Of a stretch of DNA of 64,000 nt, positions 41,232 to 52,439 are shown piece by piece (the first letter of the stretch is position 1; each line of letters starts with the position of its first letter). The stretch covers positions 27,720,934 through 27,784,933 of the forward strand of contig CM034388.1 of the NCBI GenBank assembly GCA_019925095.2, in the 5' to 3' direction. This stretch comes from Dendrolimus kikuchii (lineage: Eukaryota; Arthropoda; Insecta; Lepidoptera; Lasiocampidae). Made by a program: the position numbers and the translations under genes. The notes below the pieces were generated by a model. The model ran no database searches and had not been told where the DNA came from. It saw only the letters and a program-made list of their open reading frames with translations.

Positions 41232-41526
41232 CAGATAACATTGAAATAATGAACATGGAAAAACACGACATATGTGAAAACTGTTTGTATAGTCATAATG
41301 GAATAATTTGCTTATTAGAAAAACATTGTCGTCATTGAATGAGTGTCATAATTCGATTTTATACGAATTATTCACTAACAAAAACAACCTATCATCAAAA
41401 TCCATAGGTCACTGGTTCATCAGGCTCGAAGGACCAAATTATGTAGGGGTTTTCCTACATATTTTATGATGTTAATGATTTGAATGTTTTAGGATGTTAA
41501 TTGTTTATTGCTAAATTACGGTAATG

Positions 41527-41824
41527 AAAATGATGGTGGAAAGAATGCATGATGAAAGAATGAATAAACAGATATACAATGCAAAAGTGGATGGATGCAG
41601 AAGTCGTGGAAGGCCACGACACACCTTCCATGATCAAATTGATCGTGTACTAGCAGAAGGTGATGTCAGGAGCCTTAAGAACAGACGAGCGTGCATGACA
41701 AGAGTTATGAATGTCAAAGAAGCAAGTGAGGTGTGTAAGTATAAGCCTAAATGGCGCTCTGTTGTTCGTGCCTACCCCGCAAGGGAACTGGCGTGAAGTT
41801 ATGTATGTATGTAAAATGATGGTG
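41527..41824 (+). mobile_element. LINE-A, 274-bp insert
   Basis: Insert 41539-41812 from GAAAGAATGCATGATGAAAG to the TATG tail, one open frame. TSD AAAATGATGGTG at 41527-41538 and 41813-41824. Subfamily 1. Confidence 0.9.
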
Positions 41825-42109
41825 CTTATGATTATGCTAAGATCAATGGTTGTTTTGCCGACTGACCGAGTACGGTGCTAAATGAGTACTGATGTGAATA
41901 TGTTAAAATGCATGTGTCGGCGTAAACCTCTGACACGGCAATGTACGGCTCTTGCTAGCCCGTACACATTCAGTCGGGAAAGTAACCCACTACCCAGCCT
42001 TAAAGGAGACTGGAACCTAGAAATTTATTAAATTTGTTGTAGTTCTCATAATATTCATGTAAATTTCGAAAAGACCATCATTTTTACAAAAAGTACTGCG
42101 TCAATATAA

Positions 42110-42225
42110 TTTTTTTATGCCTGAAGCGATAAGACAGACGGCCCACGTTACGGAAAACGGTCACCGTCGTTTATGAACGTATGCAACACCAGGAACGTTG
42201 CCAATGTGCCACCAGCCTCTAGATA
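42110..42225 (-). repeat. Rep-B fragment, divergent
   Basis: AAGACAGACGGCCCACGTTA and CCGTCGTTTATGAACGTATG; an old copy. Confidence 0.5.
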
Positions 42226-42259
42226 AGAAATGGATAAGACTAGGGGATTATAGAAGAGG

Positions 42260-42645
42260 GATGGGATAGATGGAATGGGGTGTTTTATCGCGTTTGACCA
42301 AATCTTGTCCTATGTGGAGCGTAGATATGGTCTAGGATAGAGCACGCTTATCTAGAAGGTACCCATTCACACGCGACTTGAAGACACCCAGGTTGTAAGT
42401 ATCGGGAAAGACAGACTCCGGCTATGAGTTCCACTCCTTTGCGGTGCGTATGATGAAGCTAGACGCAAAGCACTTCGTTCTTAAGGAATATCCGCCATGT
42501 ATCGGTGCGTCTGTTGTCCGATGATGGAAGGGAGATGACGAGATCAGATCGAAAAGCCTAGCTGCACACTCTCCAAAGTGTATCCGATATTGGTGAAATT
42601 TCGCTAAGATGTCCATTTCATATAACGCTACACAATTATACATAT
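42260..42645 (-). pseudogene. LINE C-terminal fragment (CR1/Jockey-like)
   Basis: The minus strand reads KFHQYRIHFGECAARLFDLI, TDAPIHGGYSLRTKCFASSF, IIRTAKEWNS, then after a shift FPDTYNLGVFKSRVNGYLLD. RTAKEWNSLPxxVFPxxYNLxxFKxRVxxxL is a standard LINE C-terminus. Confidence 0.7.
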
Positions 42646-42740
42646 TATATTATACAGTTTGGTGGTGGATTAAATGATAATTGTGACTCGAGGATAAAAT
42701 TTCTTCAGTGTTCTTCGACTATGAACACTATAAGTTATTA

Positions 42741-42949
42741 TTAGTCACATACATACATACATAACTTCACGCCAGTTCCCTTGCAGGGTAGGCACGAACA
42801 ACAGAGCGCCATTTAGGCTTATTCTTACACACCTCACTTGCTTCTTTGACATTCATAACTCTTGTCATGCACGCTCGTCTGTTCTTAAGGCTCCTGACAT
42901 CACCTTCTGCTAGTACACGATCAATTTGATCATCAAGTTGTTAGTCACA
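42741..42949 (-). mobile_element. LINE-A copy, minus strand
   Basis: Tail CATACATACATACATAACTT, then coding back to GATCAATTTGATC. TSD TTAGTCACA at 42741-42749 and 42941-42949, with a few filler bases (ATCAAGTTG) at the 5' junction. Confidence 0.85.
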
Positions 42950-43214
42950 ACTTGAAGAATCATGACGATGTTCCTTCGATGAGTTTTTTTTTATAAAAGA
43001 CATTAGTTGGAGAGATATTTATCTCACAGACCATAGAGAGAAAATTGTAAAAAAATTTCAAGGGGGCACATTAAAATACTTTGAAGAAAAATTAGTTTGG
43101 TCAAGATCTTATAAGCACTTTTCGAGATATTTTCATTTACATACTTTCTATGGTTCTGTAACCGAACCAACTGTTTGGAGGAAGCGACAAGCGACAACAG
43201 TTAAACTCTTAAAT

Positions 43215-43835
43215 ATATATCACATGTATGTTTCTGCAGACCACGGGCACTGAAAATGACTCGCGCTTTTGGAGGGCTTGCGTGGGGCCATGGGAAGGCC
43301 ATCAAGTAGAGGTCCCTTGACAAATTTGATGTAAATGTGGCGAGACATTGACCGGCGATTGTCCCTGTCCATATAAAAATGCACTCAAGGCCAAGTCCCG
43401 GCCATTGTAGGACTGTTGTAGAAAATGTGAACAAAAGGTACCGGGCTATTGGGATGAACTGCTAGTGGAATTAGGGGTCTGAGACTATGGGGACTATGGC
43501 GTCTACCTGTCGCAATGTTCGGGGAACATGAATAAAATGGGCTGACGGTGACTCGCCACCTCCTGCATAGATCCCAGAAAAATGCCCTTACAAATTGGCG
43601 AGGGGCAACAAGGGGATGAATGGCTAAGGAGTGTGGAGAGGTTGGCTGCAGGTTCACCGAAGCTACTTCCAACGTTATGCCCTTTATTACTTCCACTCCA
43701 GGAGCTAGAGTCTTAGCTCTAGAGATCTCCACTCCGTGTTGACTGGTAAAGGCATATCATATCCGAAGTCGGGTATGTTTGTCGCTACTGACGTAAGGCT
43801 TCGCCAGAAAGCCCCCCTGCGGGTGAATACATATT
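43215..43835 (-). repeat. Rep-D, long copy
   Basis: Both ends present (GACCACGGGCACTGAAAATG; GGCTTCGCCAGAAAGCCCCC). The minus-strand frame reads GVEISRAKTLAPGVEVIKGI, VASVNLQPTSPHSLAIH and IATGRRHSPHSLRPLIPLAV, parallel to 7610-8250 with mostly conservative changes. Confidence 0.65.
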
Positions 43836-44093
43836 TTAATATTATTATAAGCCAAGAAACAAAAATAATCAACACGCAATTGGCTGATTTTTTTGACTTG
43901 CAGAATTGTAGATTTACCAACGAGTACAGCCAGTTAAATTGATTAAATAGCACTTTTAAGGAAAAATTTATAACGGTTCAATTTCAAACAAAGTCAGAAG
44001 ACAACCTAATCCCGGTACAATGAGAGCGCACCATTTGCCGGCACGCGATCTGCGGCAGTCGGCCGACCGAGCGGCCGGCGCGGCACACGCCGC

Positions 44094-44262
44094 ATGGCCG
44101 ACCGCACCAAACACCGCGTCGCGCCCGTACCCGCGCTGACAAAGAAACAATACGCGTACATCCCATGCCCGAGGTCCGAGGAAGTTGGTACGGAGTTCGC
44201 GTTGCAGCTGTTGAGACACCACATTCCCGACGAGCCGGAAACACCGCAGAAATCGCCACCCG
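44094..44262 (+). CDS. first coding exon of an unidentified gene
   Basis: ATG in a strong context (CACGCCGCATGG) inside a GC- and CpG-rich island (44010-44265) opens a frame of 56 codons that ends at donor CCCG|GTGAGT (GT at 44263-44264, phase 1). The peptide starts MADRTKHRVAPVPALTKKQY, contains YIPCPRSEEVGTEFALQLLR and ends DEPETPQKSPP. The frame continues to 44357 past the donor but turns AT-rich, so the splice is preferred. No signal peptide or membrane segment. Function unknown. The matching terminal exon may be 49296-49459. Confidence 0.6.
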
Positions 44263-44269
44263 GTGAGTT

Positions 44270-44860
44270 TTTGCAGTATACGTTTGGTACCTTAGCTTTG
44301 GCGCGAAAAAGTTTCTTGACGTTTGTGAAACGTCATAGAAAATATTTCGAAATTTAAAATTAGAATTGTTTCTTTCTAATAAAACGTTAATTACCTTTTA
44401 AAAAACTTATCTAAGAAATTAAATCAGCAAAAAATAATAAAATAATTTAAAATTTAGGTTACTTTTAAACATTTTTACAACGATATAATCTTACCACGAG
44501 AGCTAAAATATTTTCCATTACTCGGTTTTATGCGATTCATATCGTAGACTAAATATTAAATTAAAAATAGTTAAAGTTTGTTTATGAAAATCTGTCACGC
44601 GGTCTTAATGATTCCCGTCCAAATATCCGCATATTCTCTCTATATTTTATGACCAGCATTAGATTGTAAATAGCTTGTTTTTCATTGCACCCACATTACT
44701 TTTAAAAGAACGTTGAGAAGTGAAGTATATAGGCGCGATTAGTTGAACTTTTTTCGAATAGTTTTGCAGATGAGCGTATTTAAAGATGGTCGTGGTGGTA
44801 TGAGTGTATAAAAAAGAGGTGTGTAAAAAACATAACCCCTCCTTGGTAGTCGGGTTAAAA
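44270..44860. other. intronic AT-rich sequence
   Basis: Between the donor at 44263 and a Hel-F element. No exon seen. Confidence 0.4.
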
Positions 44861-44870
44861 CAGGTATCCA

Positions 44871-45209
44871 TTAATACGTGAAGCAAAAATACAGCAAAAA
44901 TTTTGTACTCCTTTTTACGACAATTGCGCGGACGGAGGAGTATGAAATTTCGCACACTTATAGTTTATATAGAGAAGGAGTGCAGAATGCTAATATATTT
45001 TTAAAATTATGCATAAAAAATACATTAAATCAATAAAAAAAACATTACACACACTACCATGTATTTGACACACACACACGCATATATACTCTTTTGTTTA
45101 TTGTTAAAGTTAAATTAGCAGTGTAGTCTTGGCGAAATCTGTGATTATAGAAGTAATAGCCTTTGACATTAATTATTATGGTCGAATTTCCACCACGGGC
45201 GACCACTAG
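44871..45209 (+). mobile_element. Hel-F, near-complete copy
   Basis: TTAATACGTGAAGCAAAAAT start, GCGCGGACGGAGGAGTATGA, CACACACTACCATGTATTTG, CTTGGCGAAATCTGTGATTA, then GGGCGACCACTAG|T ending 45209. Confidence 0.75.
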
Positions 45210-45712
45210 TTATAATAATTACAATAAATATTTGTAATTAATTTTTAATTTTGTTCTCTGGATAGGAAAAATCATGTATCATATGTACGTATTCCAACTG
45301 GTCATGTGATGCGTACCTACCACGTTATTAAGCTAACACAATTAACTAAACAGGAGATTTGCTTTCACACAATTTTCAACTTTTTTTTGCTAATAATTAA
45401 AATTAATACAGGCGCTTAATAATTATAAGCGTGTAAGTAACATAAAGGTAATAACACAATAGCATATTATGTAGATAATTATTCTAATAAGACTACCTAG
45501 GCCCCAAAGAACACCGGAAGTGTATATATATAATATAAAAAATACTAATTAAATAATAAACTGTTGAATAAATTTAACAATCTTAGAACAAGTGTAAGAA
45601 AAAATCAAATTCAATTCAATATACGAACGTTTTACTGTAATTAGTTGACAGAAATTACGAAAAGAATTGAAAAAGGCATTGCAACGTATGCTATAATATA
45701 TTATGTATTATT

Positions 45713-46211
45713 TGTATTAACAAACGGTGCTGCTACCTACCTACGCTCACGTATGGAAGCGACAGTTGGGTATGGAAGAGAGAGCATGAAAGTAGAGTAC
45801 ACGCGGTCGAGATGCGAGCACTGCGCAAAATCTGCGGAGTGACGCTCGCGGACCGCGTTCGTGATACCGAAGTAAGGAAGAGAGTTGGTCTGAAAGAGAG
45901 TGTCGCGGTGAAGATAAGGAAAGGAATGCTCCGGTGGTTCGGGCATGTGGAAAGAATGACTAAACAGATATACAATGCAAAAGTGGATGGATGCAGAAGT
46001 CGTGGAAGGCCACGACACACCTTCCATGTTCAAATTGATCGTGTACTAGCAGGGGGTGACGTCAGGAGCCTTAAGAACAGACGAGCGTGACAAGAGTTAT
46101 GAATGTCAAAGAAGCAAGTGAGGTGTAAGAATAAGCTTAAATGGCGCTCTGCTGATCGTGCCTACCCCGTAAGGGAACTGGCGTGAAGTTATGTATGTAT
46201 GTATTAACAAA
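45713..46211 (+). mobile_element. LINE-A, 475-bp insert
   Basis: Insert 45725-46199 starts at CTACGCTCACGTATGGAAGC and covers RVHAVEMRALRKICGVTLAD, MLRWFGHVERMTKQIYNAKV and the end. A 12-bp in-frame deletion removes HDER, and small deletions follow. TSD TGTATTAACAAA at 45713-45724 and 46200-46211. Confidence 0.9.
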
Positions 46212-46244
46212 AAATATATTATGTAATCCAAAAAATTGCTACTT

Positions 46245-46520
46245 TATGTCCTACTGCTGAGCTTCCTAATTTTTAGGGGAACGAGGAGTATCTAAGGACA
46301 TGTACGGCGGGAGCCTTGCATGTTCAACGCGGCTTGGCAGGTTTGACACGTCTGTCTTTTGCATATACGGTTTATCACGATGTTTTCCTTCGCCGTCAGC
46401 AAGTGGTAATTGTAACAATATGTACATTAAGTCCAGAAACTGCTTAAAAAGTGTATGCTATTCCGGCCTGGATTTGAACCCAAGTGATTTTAAATACGAG
46501 TGCGAATCATCACTAACATG
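46245..46520 (-). repeat. tRNA-type SINE
   Basis: On the minus strand B box GGTTCAAATCC (46470-46480) lies in the tRNA-like head; the body has reverse CACGATGTTTTCCTTCGCCG and ends at CCTACTGCTGAG. This is a very common lepidopteran SINE; a fragment lies at 14515-14720. Confidence 0.65.
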
Positions 46521-46729
46521 AAATGAAAATTTTTCTTGTCACAACAATTATACAATAAATTATAACACCACACAAAGACACAAACACACAACTAACAACA
46601 AAACTTACATACATACTCACACCAACGCGCATTACCACCGCATTACGGTTGGGAACCCTATAGTTGACACATATCATAATAAATTCTCAAACGATGCTCA
46701 TATGAAAAAGCGGAGTGGAAAAAAAAACT

Positions 46730-46920
46730 GCAACTCTGAGGCTCCGGGTTCGATTTCTGGCATGGTAAATTTCAGAAACAAATTTTCTCCGTTATTTACT
46801 ATGGTCTGGGTGTTTGGGATCGGCCCCAGAGTAATCCGTTGTATATACGCGTAACACAAGCGTAACTTGCTTAATTTTTACAATATGTGTGTTTGTCTGC
46901 TGATTATTATTATTGAGATA
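46730..46920 (+). repeat. SINE family K
   Basis: B box GGTTCGATTTC at 46747-46757, TGGCATGGTAAAT, GTTTGGGATCGGCCCCAGAG and CAAGCGTAACTTGCTTAATT. Confidence 0.55.
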
Positions 46921-47104
46921 TTGTAAAAATATTGTATTCTACTAAATCCCCAGTACCATCTCGATATCGTCGTGGTGGAATAATTGCAGAAAAAATTGGT
47001 ATTACCATTAGCAGAAATGGCACTTGCCGAAATGAATAATCAAAAGTTACTAAAAAATTTTACATTTATTTCGCAAGTTTTCATTTATAAATAGTTATAA
47101 AGAT

Positions 47105-47312
47105 AGAGTGGCGTGGAACGGGCACGCTATTGGAATTAAGAGAATACCGAAATAAGGCAAAACTATTGTGACGATAGTGTCCGGCGATTTTGATGAGATA
47201 GTAATAGCAGAATAGGGCCCGAGGTCAGTGTAGGACTATTGTAAGAAATGAGAACAAAAGGTACCGGGCTATTGGGATGAATTGTTAGTGGAACTAAGGA
47301 TCTGGGTCTATG
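47105..47312 (-). repeat. Rep-D fragment
   Basis: GTCCGGCGATTTTGATGAGA, GGTCAGTGTAGGACTATTGT and GGTACCGGGCTATTGGGATG in the usual order. It stops where LINE-H begins. Confidence 0.55.
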
Positions 47313-47314
47313 GC

Positions 47315-47690
47315 GTCAATGTACACAACTACAGCCGGTTCAGCGGCGGAAACAGCCGAATCACTCAAGCGGCGCAAATATGCAACCCTCTGTGAGAGTT
47401 ATATGTTTGTGCCGTTTGCTGTCGAGACGCTTGGACCGTTGGGTCCTGAGGCCATGAGCCTCTACCAAAATTTATCGAAACGACTCATTGACTCTTCGGG
47501 TGATCAGAGGGCTGGTGCTTACCTCGGCCAACGGATCAGTATGGCGATCCAGCGAGGAAACGTAGCCAGCCTTCTGGGCACCTTATCCATAGAAGACGGT
47601 GATCTGGGCTCAGTATTCTACTTATAGTCTTGAGAGACTATGAGTAGAATACAATACAAATAAGTTAAGTTTTCTTGCATTGTATTCGAT
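47315..47690 (+). pseudogene. LINE-H fragment (type 1) with 3' UTR
   Basis: One open frame: AGSAAETAESLKRRKYATLC, MFVPFAVETLGPLGPEAMSL, LGQRISMAIQRGNVASLLGT, GDLGSVFYL and stop near 47627, then the UTR to TTGCATTGTATTCGATTTTA. Almost identical in sequence to the reverse copy at 19615-19980. Confidence 0.8.
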
Positions 47691-47699
47691 TTTACAATT

Positions 47700-48080
47700 A
47701 AAAAAAAACTACATATAACAAAGTTTATATTATGAGTAGTTAAATAATCACGTGCTTAATATGTTCGTTTGAAACGAGTGAGACGTGTTGGCTGACCGCA
47801 CGCTGACTATTTCTGCAGACAAATTCTATCACAGTCATTTTGAATGGATAATACTGTATGTTTGGTCATTGATAAATTAGCTGTGAAGTAGTTTGAATCC
47901 TTGATATACAAATAGGTATAATACATCTACGTTTTCTAATTGCGTGTAACAAAGTTTATGCGTTTACACTCGGTAAATAAAAGTATAGACGGAGTCTATG
48001 TGAACTAGTACGTCGAAGTGAAGCATTTTTGTATTTAAACATGTGCTTGCGTAAATTATATTAATATCTATTTTTATGTT
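47700..48080. other. spacer, nothing recognised
   Basis: AT-rich, no signal. Confidence 0.4.
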
Positions 48081-48083
48081 TTA

Positions 48084-48315
48084 CTAGCTGTGGATTTCTT
48101 TTGGGAATTTCTTTTCGCGGAACCCTAAAATAGTAGCTTAATTTCCTCCTTATAACATTAGCTATCTGCCAGTGAAAGTCTCGTCGAAATCGGTCCGGAA
48201 ATTTCCGAAATTAGTCGAAAATTTTAAAATTGGTTTTTTTAAATAAATGCCGTATATACTTCCATATGCATTTAGTAAAAGCTTGTTATTTTGACAAACA
48301 GACACTGTGTGTATG
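48084..48315 (-). mobile_element. Hel-G-type element, partial
   Basis: CTAG at 48084-48087, GTGAAAGTCTCGTCGAAATC and a TTTTGACAAACAGACACTG end; the 5' TC end is unclear. Confidence 0.5.
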
Positions 48316-48339
48316 AGTTCGTAATTATGTTAGTTGATT

Positions 48340-48690
48340 GTAGAGAGAAGACAGAGCCTGACGTATGAACGCCGCGCACGGCGTATGAGTGCAGTGCGTT
48401 ACGAGAAGTCAGTATTAAATAAACGTATTAGTACGGAAAGAGGTGGAATAGTTTGCAATGGTTACATTACTATCACCCACACGGACGCAAATCATATATC
48501 ACATAAATTCCGCAGCGACTGATCACCCACACTTCCTTGACACTTGAAAAACATCTACTGTACGTAGCGGACGCTCCTTTATGTCTTAACTAAGCTATGG
48601 AATAAACTCCGTTCCCTTGTTTTCCCAGAGTACTACAAAATAAGGGTCCTGAAAAAGGGCACAAATAGATATTTAAGGCCTTAACGAGGT
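48340..48690 (+). pseudogene. LINE 3' end (CR1/Jockey-like) plus unassigned sequence
   Basis: 48590-48680 reads LWNKLRSLVFPEYYKIRVLK then KGTNRYLRP and stop, a LINE C-terminus. 48340-48580 has an open frame without family match and an AATAAA near 48417. Confidence 0.5.
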
Positions 48691-49003
48691 TTTTTTTTTA
48701 TTGCAGGAGATCAGCAGACAGGCAGATGGCCCATTTGATGGAAAGCGGTTACCATCGCCTATGGACATTTGCAACAGCAAAGTTGCTACAAATGCGCTGC
48801 TGCTCTCTTAAGGGAAACTGGAACCTCGTCACTAATGCCGGAACACAACTCAAGGTTGTTATGGCGACATACTTAAGACCAGGGGTGGTAGCCATCCAGT
48901 CGGGCAAATGCCCTACCACCTGGCTGTGGGTTGTTAAGTCGCCTCTTACGACAGGCCGCCCGGCCGCAGGAAATTGTATTCTTTCTCCGTTCCTGCACGG
49001 ATA
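48690..49003 (-). repeat. Rep-B full-length copy
   Basis: Poly(T), GGAGATCAGCAGACAGGCAG to CCGTTCCTGCACGGATA. Little decayed. Confidence 0.85.
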
Positions 49004-49295
49004 AAAGGTAGGAGGTAGACAACGCCTCGGCTCCTTTAGTGTTACTGTCCATGAACAACGGTAAACACTTGCCATCAAGTGGACTCGTTTATCAATTTGA
49101 CTACAAGCAAACATAGAAAGAAAACAAAATAATGCGTCAATTTAAATTTGAATTTGATTTCTTTTGACGTAGGTTCGTCTAAACTTTTATTACGCCCGAG
49201 TGTAAGCCATACAAAGATTTCTATGTATGTATTTGCAGGAGTTATCTAGAAAATTTGGGAAGTAGAGCAACTGTTTACATAAACACTCGTTGCAG

Positions 49296-49459
49296 TCCGT
49301 ATTATAGATATAAACGAAACAAGTTTAGATGAAATTAATCGTGCACTTGGCGCGCTTCGTGGCGTTGTCTGGCTTTATTCAGATTCAGATAACGGCAGTT
49401 TAATTTGCGTTGGAATGGAGCGAGTAGCTTATAATAAAATTAGCAAGATATATAGCTAA
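49296..49459 (+). CDS. candidate terminal exon, possibly of the 44094 gene
   Basis: After acceptor ACTCGTTGCAG (AG at 49294-49295) two bases complete a codon and 53 codons run to TAA 49457-49459: RIIDINETSLDEINRALGAL, RGVVWLYSDSDNGSLICVGM and ERVAYNKISKIYS. AATAAA at 49499-49504 follows 40 bp after the stop. The phase (two bases) fits the phase-1 donor at 44263, giving a 110-residue protein over a 5.0-kb intron. The polypyrimidine tract is weak and no family is recognised, so the link is a hypothesis. Confidence 0.35.
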
Positions 49460-49664
49460 GTATTACAAGAGTTTTGTTACAAGTTGGTTAATAGAAGGAA
49501 TAAATTTTATTTCTACGTTTTTCAATGAAGTTTCCATAACATTGTAGTGGAACACTATCAAGCCAGTAGATGGCGCTGGTTAATAATTGAAGTGGCCAAC
49601 TATTCCCGATACGTATAAAGAATATATATATATATATTTGTAACAATAGTATTATAGTGGGGTT

Positions 49665-49925
49665 TCACCAACCGACTTGAACCCATCGAGCTATATGACC
49701 GAGTTAGGCGTAACCCTAGACAGAGGCTTGTACTTCCACAAGCACATCAGAGAGATCGGGAACAGGGCACACCGGCTCCTAGGCCGTCTCTACCCCATGT
49801 AATGCAAGAAGAGTAAAATGAGCCATAGAAATAAGGTGACTCTCTACAAAACTTGCATCCGCCCTGTCATCATAACGTACGCGAGAGTCGTCTTCGCTCA
49901 TGCCAACCAACATCTACAAACTTCA
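49665..49925 (+). pseudogene. Jockey-type reverse transcriptase fragment
   Basis: Reads MTELGVTLDRGLYFHKHIRE, NRAHRLLGRLYPM, an in-frame stop, then KSKMSHRNKVTLYKTCIRPV and VVFAH. LGVTLDxxLxFxxHI and NKVTLYKTCIRPVxTYAxVVFAH are Jockey RT C-terminal motifs. Confidence 0.85.
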
Positions 49926-49935
49926 AAAACTTCAT

Positions 49936-50051
49936 ATAGCTTACACATCAGAATAACACATAGGCTATAATTTATAAAGATATAGTGTGAATTATCCAAA
50001 TATAACGATTTTCCATCACCACGCGGGTGAAACCGCGGGGCGCAGCTACTG
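49936..50051 (+). mobile_element. Hel-G-type 3' end
   Basis: AATAACACATAGGCTATAAT, TATAGTGTGAATTATCCAAA and GGGGCGCAGCTAC (CTAG mutated to CTAC). It is the reverse counterpart of 39542-39767. Confidence 0.55.
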
Positions 50052-50059
50052 GGTCGCAG

Positions 50060-50360
50060 CGATATTCGGCACATATTTTTTTTTAGTCATTACTTAGGAC
50101 ATGGTTTCTGGAACCTTGTCCTTTAAGAAAATGCCACAATATTTAACGAATCTACTTAGATGTTCCTACCAGACAATTAAGTGTCCAACAGAGGGGGACG
50201 ATACAGTAAACGTCCGCATTGCGCCTTCGCTGTGCCTAAAGGCAACGTGGCATGTATCCGCCAAAAGCTTTTGTTATGAAAACCGGAGTCAACGGGTTCC
50301 GAAATGGGCTTACGCGACCCCCCAGTAGAGTTGAAATCTTGCACAACAGAAAGAGGTTTT
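50060..50360. other. spacer, nothing recognised
   Basis: A moderately GC segment (50180-50330) with a short frame but no splice or family signal. Confidence 0.35.
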
Positions 50361-50364
50361 TTAT

Positions 50365-50695
50365 TTTTTCATTGCAGGAGTTCAGCAGAGAGGCAGATGG
50401 CTCACTTGATGGAAAGCGGTTACCATCGCCTATAAACATTTGCACCACCAAAGGTGCTACAAATGCGCTGCTGCTCTCTTAAGGGAGACTGGAAGCTGGT
50501 CACTAATGCCGGAACACAACTCGAGGTTGTTATGGCGACATACTTTAGACCAGGGGTGGTAGCCATCCAGTCGGGCAAATATCCTACCACCTGGCTGTGG
50601 ATTGTTTAGTCGCCTCTTACGACAGGCCGCCGGGCCGCAGGAAATTGTATTCTTTCTCCTTTCCTGCACGGATAACTCCGTTCCTGCACGGATAG
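50365..50695 (-). repeat. Rep-B full-length copy with duplicated terminus
   Basis: Poly(T)-like start, GGAGTTCAGCAGAGAGGCAG to CCTTTCCTGCACGGATA, followed at once by CTCCGTTCCTGCACGGATA, a second copy of the last ~20 bp. Confidence 0.8.
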
Positions 50696-50760
50696 GTGGC
50701 ACCTTAGTATTGCAAATGTCCATTGACAATGATAATCACCTACCATCAAGTGATCCTTCA
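50696..50760 (+). repeat. Rep-B 3' fragment
   Basis: GGCACCTTAGTATTGCAAAT, TGTCCATTGACAATGATAAT and CACCTACCATCAAGTG: a decayed sense fragment head to head with the previous copy. Confidence 0.5.
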
Positions 50761-50859
50761 AACTGTTCATAATCTGCTATTATTATAGTTTTTTTTTGTA
50801 GCAAATAGGTTCGCATTTGTCCACGATTATGCCTAATGTCGAACGATGACGCGGTCGCG

Positions 50860-51365
50860 ATAATACCTATTCACACGAGACATGAAGATGCCCGGATTGT
50901 ACTTTTCGGGAATCACGGACTCTGATAGTGCATTTCACAATTCTGCTGTATGCAGAAGGAACGTGGGGGCGAAACATTTCACATAGGTGGTGTTTCCACT
51001 GTGAAATGATGACGGAGATCAAAGCACCTTGTCGTGCGAAGATGGAATGGTGTAAGCTGAATTAGGCCAAACAGTTCAACCGTATGCGCCGCACAGACTG
51101 TCAACCCGGCGTCCGTGCTTTAGGCTTTGAAGCCTTGTGTTGGTAAGTTGGTCGGTACCTTGCAACTTCTTGGCTCTTCTCTCAATTGACTCTAGCGCTT
51201 CAAGCTGGTATTTAGCTGAGCCGTACCCAAGGTGAGAACAGCACTCCATGAAGGATCTTACTTGAGCACAGTAAATATTAAGCAGCTGTTCTGCAGTGAA
51301 GTACCGTCTCACCTTTGAAAGTATACCCACGTATTTTGTAGCCAACTGAACTACATTTTCAATAC
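50860..51365 (-). pseudogene. CR1-type LINE reverse transcriptase C-terminal fragment
   Basis: The minus strand reads KYVGILSKVRRYFTAEQLLN, IYCAQVRSFMECCSHLGYGS, LEALESIERRAKKL and LQSLKHGRRVDSLCGAYG, then shifted HHFTVETPPM and CEMHYQSP. YKAQVRPHMEYCSHLW and LxxLxxIQRRA are CR1-clade RT motifs. Confidence 0.8.
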
Positions 51366-51734
51366 AGTGTCATAATGATCAGATGCTGGCGTCATAATGA
51401 AACCATGATGGATCTTTCTTCATACATACGCATTTATTATTGCGGCATTATGACGCTAATTACAGATGATTTCGACATTACGGTTATAGTAGAATTGAGA
51501 ACCCAGCAAAAAACTTGTTTATGTTATTATACTTTGTAGAAATAAAATGTTTTTGAAAATAAAATTAGGTAGCAGCCTTTATAAATTCTTCTCTAATTTC
51601 GGAAATTCGTTCAGATATTATTTATTATTATGTAGAAGGCGCAAATGTATTGACTAGAAAGCCTATAAAGAATGCAATGGAAATATTCTTCATATGAATT
51701 ATTTTTTAATTAAAATATTAAATTACATATAATC

Positions 51735-51870
51735 GAATACAATGCAAGAAAACCTGAGCCTAGATCACCGTCTTCTATGAGTAAGGTGCCCTGAAGGCTG
51801 GCTACGTTTCCTCGCTGGATCGCCATACTGATCCGTTGGCCGAGGTAAGCACCAGCCCTCTGATTCTTTA
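51735..51870 (-). mobile_element. LINE-H 3' fragment (type 1)
   Basis: The CCTAGATCACCGTCTTCTAT to GCACCAGCCCTCTGAT block, i.e. reverse RAGAYLGQRISMAIQRGN... then VPYS-like; the 3' UTR has a deletion. Confidence 0.65.
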
Positions 51871-52240
51871 TATTAAATTAGTTGTTCTGAATTTTGATTG
51901 AACAGGGGGCTATTTGATAAAATAGGTTTGAGAACTTAGGGCCAACTCCACTGAATGTTTAATCACTCAGCACTCCTAAACGCTGAGGATCCTTTTCAAG
52001 ACACACTTAACACGTCAACCAGTTTTAAACTCAATAGCAGAGATCTAAGATTCAAAACACAACGGCGAAAGTACTTTCTGAATTTAAGAACCGGGCTGTG
52101 ATTCCAGTGTTTAATAACATAATGAATCAAGACCCAGTGACTTCGTTATTACATTGTGTATTTATTAATGACCAGTTTGTAATTAATGTCTTGCTGTAAT
52201 TAAATCGATTAATTGCATCTGAAAAATAATTTATATGTAT

Positions 52241-52436
52241 TATAATTTCAAATGATCGTGTACTAGCAGAAGGTGATGTCAGGAGCCTTAAGAACAGACG
52301 AGCTTGCATGACAAGAGTTATGAATGTCAAAGAGGCAAGTGAGGTGTGTAAGAATAAGCCTAAATGGCACTCTGTTGTTCGTGCCTACCCCGCAAGGGAA
52401 CTAGCGTGAAGTTATGTATGTATGTATAATTTCAAA
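52241..52436 (+). mobile_element. LINE-A, 172-bp insert
   Basis: Insert 52253-52424. TSD TATAATTTCAAA at 52241-52252 and 52425-52436. Subfamily 2. Confidence 0.9.
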
Positions 52437-52439
52437 GCG

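Noticed and set aside
43903..43942. Acceptor TTTTTTTGACTTGCAG followed by 12 open codons
   Set aside because: Too short to judge as a terminal exon; no partner found.
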